A stretch of DNA of 64,000 nt, from contig NC_080574.1 in the NCBI RefSeq assembly GCF_029962835.1, forward strand, positions 28,184,001 through 28,248,000, given 5' to 3'. The stretch is from Magnolia sinica (lineage: Eukaryota > Streptophyta > Magnoliopsida > Magnoliales > Magnoliaceae). The translations under genes and the position numbers were made by a program. Positions 57,689-64,000 of this stretch are shown piece after piece. Below the pieces are notes generated by a model. That model did no database searches. It saw only the letters and a list, made by a program, of their open reading frames with translations, and was not told the DNA's origin. Numbering within the stretch: the first letter of the stretch is position 1; every line of letters starts with the position of its first letter.

Positions 57689-59392
57689 TCACCGGTCAAA
57701 AATCCTTGAAGACCGTAGGAAGGCGAGTGAGAAACAACCGTCTATACCTCAACACACATGTATGGACGTTCGGGATCTTGAATCAGACACAAATTTTAAT
57801 GTAGGCCATCCAATCTTGGAAAACATAGATACAAAGAAAGCGTCACTCCCAAATACAAATATAACCAATCCAAGTAATCAAATACAAGCAAGTATTTTAT
57901 CTATTTCAGTACCCTAAATCACATCATACCTAATAAAAATACCAAACAATCAGGTACATCCGTATGACTATGGCCCACCAGTTGGAAATGCGTGCCATTT
58001 CCATAATCTCCAAGGCCCTACACCCATCTTCAGCAATTAATAACCTGAAATCCCGAAATAAAAGCATATAAATCAAGTGTAAAAGGCAGGTCGTGAAGCC
58101 GTGGTTGGTAAGTAGGCCATGCTGTTTGTGTAGCAACGATCCTAACTATCTGTCAATAGTTTAATGGCTAAGATTGTTTGTAACAAGACTGACTTTGAGC
58201 ATAGTCTATTCATTATAGGACTCACCTCCTGAACGGTTCTGATCACCCGTACGCATGGTCCAACCAGTACAGCAAGAATTCATCCGGCAATTAATGATAG
58301 TAGACGAAACAAACCCACCATGCAAATAAAAATGACGAAATTACCACAATTAGTGAGCAGGTCGGGGTTCGTGTACCTGCCTATCGAGCAGGTTGGGTTT
58401 CTTACGGGTTGGGTTTGGCTCAGGTCCATGTTAGATAATGACATTTAAACTGTTACACCCACGTGACTAGATGCATAGATTAGATCCCACAGACAAGATT
58501 TATTGACATGAGAGACGGCTCTCTTGTGCACACGGAGGCCTAGTAAACCTCGTTAAGTGATGGAATAATCAGTAGATACTAATATTATAATCAAGTCCAA
58601 CGGGTTGGATTATAAGTTGCCGTTCAACCACCCCATAACTTCCACCCTTTCAAAAATGTACTGCATCCAACCCGTCCAATGGGCTGGTTCCATCACGACG
58701 ATCATCATTTGGAAAACTCAGCAATACTCACTATACTTGTATTTTGTTATTTATTAATTGCTGGATTATTTTGTATGGTGCATAGGGCTGGTGTTTTTGC
58801 ATTAGCCACTAATCCTCATGGTGAGGCCAACATATAGGAAAGGTTGGATGTCACATGTACTGAATAAGTTGGAAGTTATCAACTAAATCGTTTATGATTT
58901 GTGATCCAACCCATTAGACTTAAGGCCTCTATTCACTACTATTATAATGCTTGGATGGTCAAAAAGTCCATATGATAATTAAGTAAGATAATCTAATAAT
59001 TGTATAAATTAAATATAATATTTTCTATACATTTATGATTAAACGCATACATGTATTATTATGAACTTTCAAACACTTTATATATGACAGTATAGTTACT
59101 TCGAGTTAAGATGGGCAAGTGCAGTTCACTTAATTCGTGAGAATCCAAATGACCCTTTATAGTTCAAGTTGACCTGACCTGGTCTGATCTGATTTTAAAT
59201 GAGTCAAGTGGACCTGGACCTATTTAACCGAGTAATAATCAACTTTTTTATCTTTTTTCGTAAAATGATAATCTAGTAATTCATGGAAAGAAGAAGCGAT
59301 GAAAGGCAAGACAGCTTACCTGCGATTCGGGTTTTTAGGAAAATAAAGGGAAATCAAAACCATCTCTTTGTATCTCTCTCTAATACGCATTT
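57689..59392. other. intergenic, no gene recognised
   Basis: AT-rich sequence. The frames 57651-57917 and 57930-58136 show no known domain. The right part would contain the 3' untranslated region of the minus-strand gene that ends at 59393. I could not assign a polyadenylation signal with confidence. Confidence 0.5.
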
Positions 59393-60286
59393 TTAGAGAC
59401 CTCGGTTCACTAATTCCATGAATTTTTGGTAGGATTCCTGCCTCTGCAACCGAATCTCGTTATTGAATTTCTTTATAAACGCCTCGACTCGCCGATTCAA
59501 CTCCTCCTTACTCAACGATAATTCTCTCCTCAACCCGCCTCGCCAAGCCGACGACGCCGTGTCGTTGAACGTCTCCGATTTCCTCAGATCGCGCTGAGCC
59601 ACCAAAGCAGGCGGCTCAGGTTCGGCTTCCACACGAGGCGCTACTTCCCACGTTTCGCTCTTCCTGAGTTGCCGCGCCAGCGGCTTCCCACGGTCCTCCG
59701 TGATCGCCTTCCACGTGGCATCCAGCGTGTCGTTCTTTTTCGGTTTGGAAACGCCCAGAGATTTCGATGACGCTGACCGTCTGACGCTTTTCCGTACGTT
59801 TTCCGACGATGGCTTGACGGATTTTTCGACGGAATCCGTCACGCAGAAAATATCAGACCAGCTTTCCGACGGCTTCTCGTCGGGATCTGACGGATTTTTG
59901 TCGGAGGCCGTGATGTCAGGCCAGATTACTTGCGCTGTCTTCTGCTGAGAAGAATCTTCTGAATTCCTCTGCTTTCGTTGGCTTTTCTCTTCTTTTGATT
60001 CGTTTTTCTTCTCCGAAAGCTTCTGATGGAACTTTGAAGAAGCTGCGATGGTGATGATGATGACGTTCATGAGGATGTAGAGATAAGGAGGTGAGAGCCA
60101 GCTGTGGAAAAAGATCCAAACCCGCGGTAGCGTGGAAATGAAGAGATCGAGGGAGTAAGGGATGGAATGCTTAAGTAAAACGACGGTCGATATTATTCCA
60201 ATAGAGAAGAACGCGAGCTTGACCGTCCAGATCGCCGTATGTAATCTGCTATGATCGGCCATCATTTTCTTCGGCAACAAAAGCAT
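59393..60286 (-). CDS. DUF4408/DUF761 plant membrane-anchored protein
   Basis: An intact, intron-free frame of 297 codons. The N-terminal DUF4408-type region (about residues 15-85) has two hydrophobic segments, LAFFSIGIISTVVLL and YLYILMNVIIITIAAS, around SIPYSLDLFISTLPRVW, so the protein is probably membrane-anchored. The middle is charged and disordered, with Ser/Lys/Glu-rich stretches and two RKSETW/RKSETF repeats. The C-terminus LSKEELNRRVEAFIKKFNNE ... YQKFMELV matches DUF761 (cotton-fibre-expressed type). Such proteins are widespread in land plants and poorly understood. Start choice is uncertain: Met at 60286, or the MM pair at 60265 and 60262 directly before ADHSRL, which may be the natural start. 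It is the only intact recognisable host gene here. Confidence 0.88.
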   Translation of the reverse strand: MLLLPKKMMADHSRLHTAIWTVKLAFFSIGIISTVVLLKHSIPYSLDLFISTLPRVWIFFHSWLSPPYLYILMNVIIITIAASSKFHQKLSEKKNESKEEKSQRKQRNSEDSSQQKTAQVIWPDITASDKNPSDPDEKPSESWSDIFCVTDSVEKSVKPSSENVRKSVRRSASSKSLGVSKPKKNDTLDATWKAITEDRGKPLARQLRKSETWEVAPRVEAEPEPPALVAQRDLRKSETFNDTASSAWRGGLRRELSLSKEELNRRVEAFIKKFNNEIRLQRQESYQKFMELVNRGL

Positions 60287-60700
60287 CAGATCTAGGTCAG
60301 ATTATTTGAGAGAAAAGGACGCACAAAAACAACGATTTCAGCCCTAAAATCAAAGCATTCACAAAAATCGCGATTTCAAGAGCTTTAGCAAAGTGAAAAA
60401 GCTTCCGTTTTCTCCTGATGTCTAAGCAGAGTAGGAAAATTTCTGACTTCTCTCACAGGAACGGAATCAAAAGCGAAAGCGCTTCGAATATCCGAATCTA
60501 CACCTACAGAAAAACCTAATATTTCGAAAAAAGGAAAAATAAAAACGAAATCAAAGATCTGTTACTAAAAGGTCTGGAGATCTTTGAAAACTCTTCAAAT
60601 TCCTGATCTCAAGCTTCAAAAACCTGGAGAGATCGGTTACAATGCAGAGAACGGAGGTTCATTTAGAGAGAGAGAGAGAGAGAGAGAGGAACTTCTTAAA
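60287..60700 (-). promoter_or_regulatory. probable 5' leader of the DUF4408/DUF761 gene with a CT tract
   Basis: On the gene strand this region has a CT run (complement of GA at 60665-60688), then pyrimidine-rich DNA towards the start codon. CT-rich leaders are common in plant genes. A possible 5' UTR intron donor (CCAGGTTTTTG near 60618-60628 on the minus strand) cannot be confirmed. A weak TATA-like CTATATC lies at 60974-60980 on the minus strand. Confidence 0.35.
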
Positions 60701-61769
60701 GCAGCTTCCATGAACAGAGGTTGCAACCGTAGAGCTGGCTGGAAAACAGAGGTGCTTCGATAACAAGGCGCTTTTTGTAGGCGGAAACTTAAATGGCTTG
60801 CAAGTTTTGTGGAAGCAGCGGAATCGTAGCCGTTGATGGTTGAAAAGTTGCTCGATCGATAAGCATGATAACTGAGCTACTGTACAACGATTGGCGGAGA
60901 GAGTTCGGTGATCCAAGACGTTGATCTGATGATTGGTCTCAATCTTGGATGGCCCATGCACCCGAGATTTGAAGATATAGCCATGAATATTTTACATTTT
61001 ATTGACTGAATTGGAACCGGGATATTTGTCATGTTCCCCTTTTACAAACTAAACGTTCTGTACATGTGTGTATGACAGCCGCTCTATACATCGCTTGATT
61101 TAGCTTATGTTATAACGACGCTCATGTTATAACGTGAACCTCATGGTCAAGTTGGGTCCTACATAAGGTGGCCATACCAAGGAGAGTATTACTCACGGCA
61201 CACTTATAATATTTGGAGTCATCGGGGGCATGGATTTAATATGAGTTGGAATTTAAATCACATTTAATATCGGCTAATCCACCTGAATTTCAATTATTAA
61301 CTTTCTTTGAGATTATATAAATGAAATCCGGTGGAATAAAAATTTGTCTGCAACAGAAACTTCATGATTTTTGAAGCATATATTAAATGAATTCTACAAA
61401 CTTTCACATGTAGCTGGCCATGGTGTGTATGTGAAATTAGCTTTGATGGCCACGTACGTAACTCCATTTTAACTATATGGCCCAAAAATCAGCTTAATCT
61501 GTGATTAAGTTGAACTACATACTTGAAAACAATATATGACGCAATACTTACCCTCTAAACTGTTTCTCTTCATGTGGCCTACTTGAATTATGGATAAACC
61601 TAATATTTTGTCCCAATGCTTAAATTTTAACTTGGTATCTAGACGTTGGAGTGAATTTCATATAACTATTGTTGTGGGCCCCAAAAAATCAAAGGCTATT
61701 TTCCTTCTTATGACCGACCCGAATCAATAGTCAAACTGATTTTTGGGTCCTGCAGCTAAAATGAGGTAT
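60701..61769. other. intergenic, no gene recognised
   Basis: The frame 60659-60961 overlaps the presumed leader and has no known domain. From about 61200 the sequence becomes a degenerate set of GGATTTCACATA/GGCCCA phrases shared with 62000-62500. Confidence 0.45.
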
Positions 61770-61995
61770 AATACTTGGTGATTGGGTGGATTTCACATAA
61801 ACAGCATGGTAGAGCTTAGTAAATCCTCAAGTGAATTTTCATTGATTTGGTGATCGGGGTGGATTTCACATAAATATCACAGTAAGGCCCGCTAAATCCT
61901 TAAGCGAATTTTCATTGATTTGGAGATCAGGGTGGATTTCACATAAACATTATAGTAGGGCGCACTAAATCCTCAAGCGAATTTTCATTTATTTT
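61770..61995. repeat. 73-74-bp tandem repeat, about three units
   Basis: GAATTTTCATTGATTTGG starts at 61832 and 61906, with a third GAATTTTCATT at 61979. Each unit contains GGTGGATTTCACATAAA and CTAAATCCT-AAG. A partial first unit begins near 61775. Non-coding. Confidence 0.85.
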
Positions 61996-64000
61996 CAAGC
62001 ACATGTTGGCTAACTACATGCAGAGCTAAAAAATTGTCACTTGCTGCCCAACCATGGTGTATATGTGAAATCCACTACTATCACTGGGTGCATCACCCCA
62101 TTTTAGTTATAGGGCCCAATTAAAAATTAGCTAGTCCTTGATTCAAGTGTACCACACCATTAGAAACAATATATGAGGCAACATTCACCTTCCAAATCGT
62201 TTCCTTCATGCAGCTCACTTGAATCACAAATGGGCAAATATTTTGTCCCGGTGCTTAAATTTTAATTTAGCATCTAACAGTTGGAGTAGATTTCATATGA
62301 TTATCATAGTAGGCCTAAAATATTCAAGGGCGGATTTCTTTTTTTGTTCTTCCAATTGTTTCCCTTTATATGGCCCACTAAAATTATAGACTCGGCTAAT
62401 TTTTTTAGCCTTATAGTTAAAATGGGGTGACATACCTAGCGATCATGGTAGAATTCACTTAAAATGTCATAATAAAACATAACAGTAAGTCCCACTAATT
62501 CTTGAAGTGAAATCAATGTCAAATGAAATTCATGATGATCAGTGATGAATTCGTGTCCTCACCTGATGAATTCAAAATGGCTGAATGGGTGCCTTACAGG
62601 CTGCCAATGCAAAATTCATACGCTGCCAAACAACCCCTTGTATGCCATTCAACCCAATCATAAGCTGAGCCCCACTAGGGATGGAGGGAAAAACCAAATG
62701 CCATCATGATCGAAAACTTCCGTGGACGACAAAATGTTTTCAATGATACAAAGTTATTTATTAAAGTTGGACTATTCACTATGTTTCATCTTAACCGTCC
62801 ATATATGTCTAATGATCATCTACGTATACCATAACTTAAAAACACTGTACTACGGTAGAGTATGTGTTTCCCTTGGGTGGGGAAAATGTTAAAAATCTCG
62901 TGGCCCAAATATGAATCTAGTCCTCTCGTCAGGTGGGCTGCATATGCTCGAGAGAAGTGGGGATGACAATGGTTTTAATTCAACTTACTTTCATGGCCCA
63001 CAACAACAGTGGACCCTTCTTGATTTTTGTCTAGTGTGTGACACGGTATGGCAGACCTGATCAATGGCCCGGATTCTCATACTTCTGCCATTTTCTCTTG
63101 CATGTTGAGAGTCGATCCGTTCTTACATCTCTACCTGCAAATCCACCAAGCATTTCTTAATGTGATGTCCAAAATATGGATGGTTTAAAAGTTACCAAGT
63201 TCCTCTAGCATGATGGATGACTTATCTTTCACAGGCATGCCACAGAACGTCTCAATTTTCTGTTTCTATAAGTGAGACGTAGAGTTCAGTGATCTAAATC
63301 TCTAGCAGTGTTCTTCTCACTTTATATGAGCATGCACAGAAACACCCTGATGCAAAGTAAATAAGTCATCATCTTCATTTTTAGGTGTTTGTTTAAATAA
63401 TAATTATAGCTTGTAAATCAATAGTTAAATGCTTAGTCCGTCAAATAAATTGTAATCATTACATTTTTACCTTATAAAAATTACTTTTTCACCATGATGT
63501 TTGAAGAATAAATAATCATTATCCACAATTATAAGAGTAAATAATCATCATTCATATATGTCATTCATAATTGTAATTCAAAAATCAAACAAGCTGTAAG
63601 GGCCTTTTGTTTTGCAAGATTTTTTTAAAAATATAAAGTAACTTTTTAATCATTAATATTGTACCACCATCAAAGTAAACAAAGGAGAAGGTGGTTGAAT
63701 AAGTAAAATAAATTATAATCATTATATTTTTATTTAATTATTGTACAAAATTTTATGTGTAACGTTAATTTATTTTAATAATGATTTGACATTAAAATAA
63801 TATAAAATTTTCATTAGTATAATTTTATCATGACTAAATTAAACAATATAAGGCTATACATTTTGTATTCTCCATTTAATGGTTGAAGCTTTTTCATTTG
63901 GAAGAATTCTTACTATACAATATCATCATCCACAGTGGCCCATCGTATCAATGGTTTTATCAATGAATGATTGGCCCCAATAATGAAAGCCCACACGTGC
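61996..64000. other. AT-rich intergenic sequence to the window end
   Basis: No open frame of interest. 62000-62520 repeats, in diverged form, phrases seen at 61390-61760 (GTGAAATCCACT, ACCACACCATTAGAAACAAT, CCTTCATG), and recalls the repeat at 590-1500. 63380-63870 is extremely AT-rich. GGCCCA words near the end suggest another dispersed element reaching past 64000. Confidence 0.5.

Noticed and set aside
59700..59948. 82-codon plus-strand frame
   Set aside because: Antisense shadow of the intact DUF4408/DUF761 gene.

Overview
This is plant nuclear DNA, almost certainly from a woody angiosperm and probably a magnoliid. It contains a plant class III peroxidase locus with plant-type introns, a plant-specific DUF4408/DUF761 gene, tRNA-Met-primed LTR retrotransposons, and many short hairpin elements built on a GGGCCCACCATGATGTATG-like core. 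I associate that core with magnoliid genomes, but this is an inference and no lineage marker is decisive. Genes are sparse: two recognisable host loci in 64 kb. Most of the rest is layered transposable elements, and I could fix many of their borders to the base from target-site duplications (TSDs).

Layout. 1-3956: non-coding, with an old direct repeat. 3957-20022: one minus-strand Ty1/copia element (TSD ATATT). It is split inside gag by a 10.9-kb LTR-like element (8298-19178, TSD CAATT), which was itself hit by two solo LTRs (11300-14865, TSD CGTCG; 15922-17223, TSD ATGTG). 20055-21396: TRIM-type miniature retrotransposons in opposite orientations. 21878-22481: a probable short solo LTR. 23524-27898: a three-exon class III peroxidase with no in-frame ATG and a frameshift near its C-terminus; its first intron carries a 533-bp Mutator-type hairpin element. 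28069-29676: two more such elements almost back to back. 30760-32575: a 21-bp-unit tandem array whose middle 1.07 kb is inverted. 33229-about 56105: an old Ty3/gypsy element reduced to its 5' LTR and leader region. Its LTR was invaded by a complete 13.4-kb Ty3/gypsy chromovirus (35305-48720, TSD GCTGG) and by a 4.75-kb solo LTR (49694-54443, TSD AATCT). 56106-59392: hairpin elements and unrecognised DNA. 59393-60286 (minus): an intact 297-codon DUF4408/DUF761 gene. 60287-64000: its upstream region, a 73-bp tandem repeat and AT-rich DNA.

The two host loci have no visible functional link. The nesting gives a relative order of events (copia, then the giant LTR, then the two solo LTRs; old gypsy LTR, then the chromovirus and the solo LTR). 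All element coding regions are decayed. In the chromovirus most premature stops are explained by C-to-T change at CAG or the matching G-to-A change at TGG. Two related gypsy copies carry an extra open frame between LTR and gag; together with the inverted 21-bp array, this is the most unusual content of the window.
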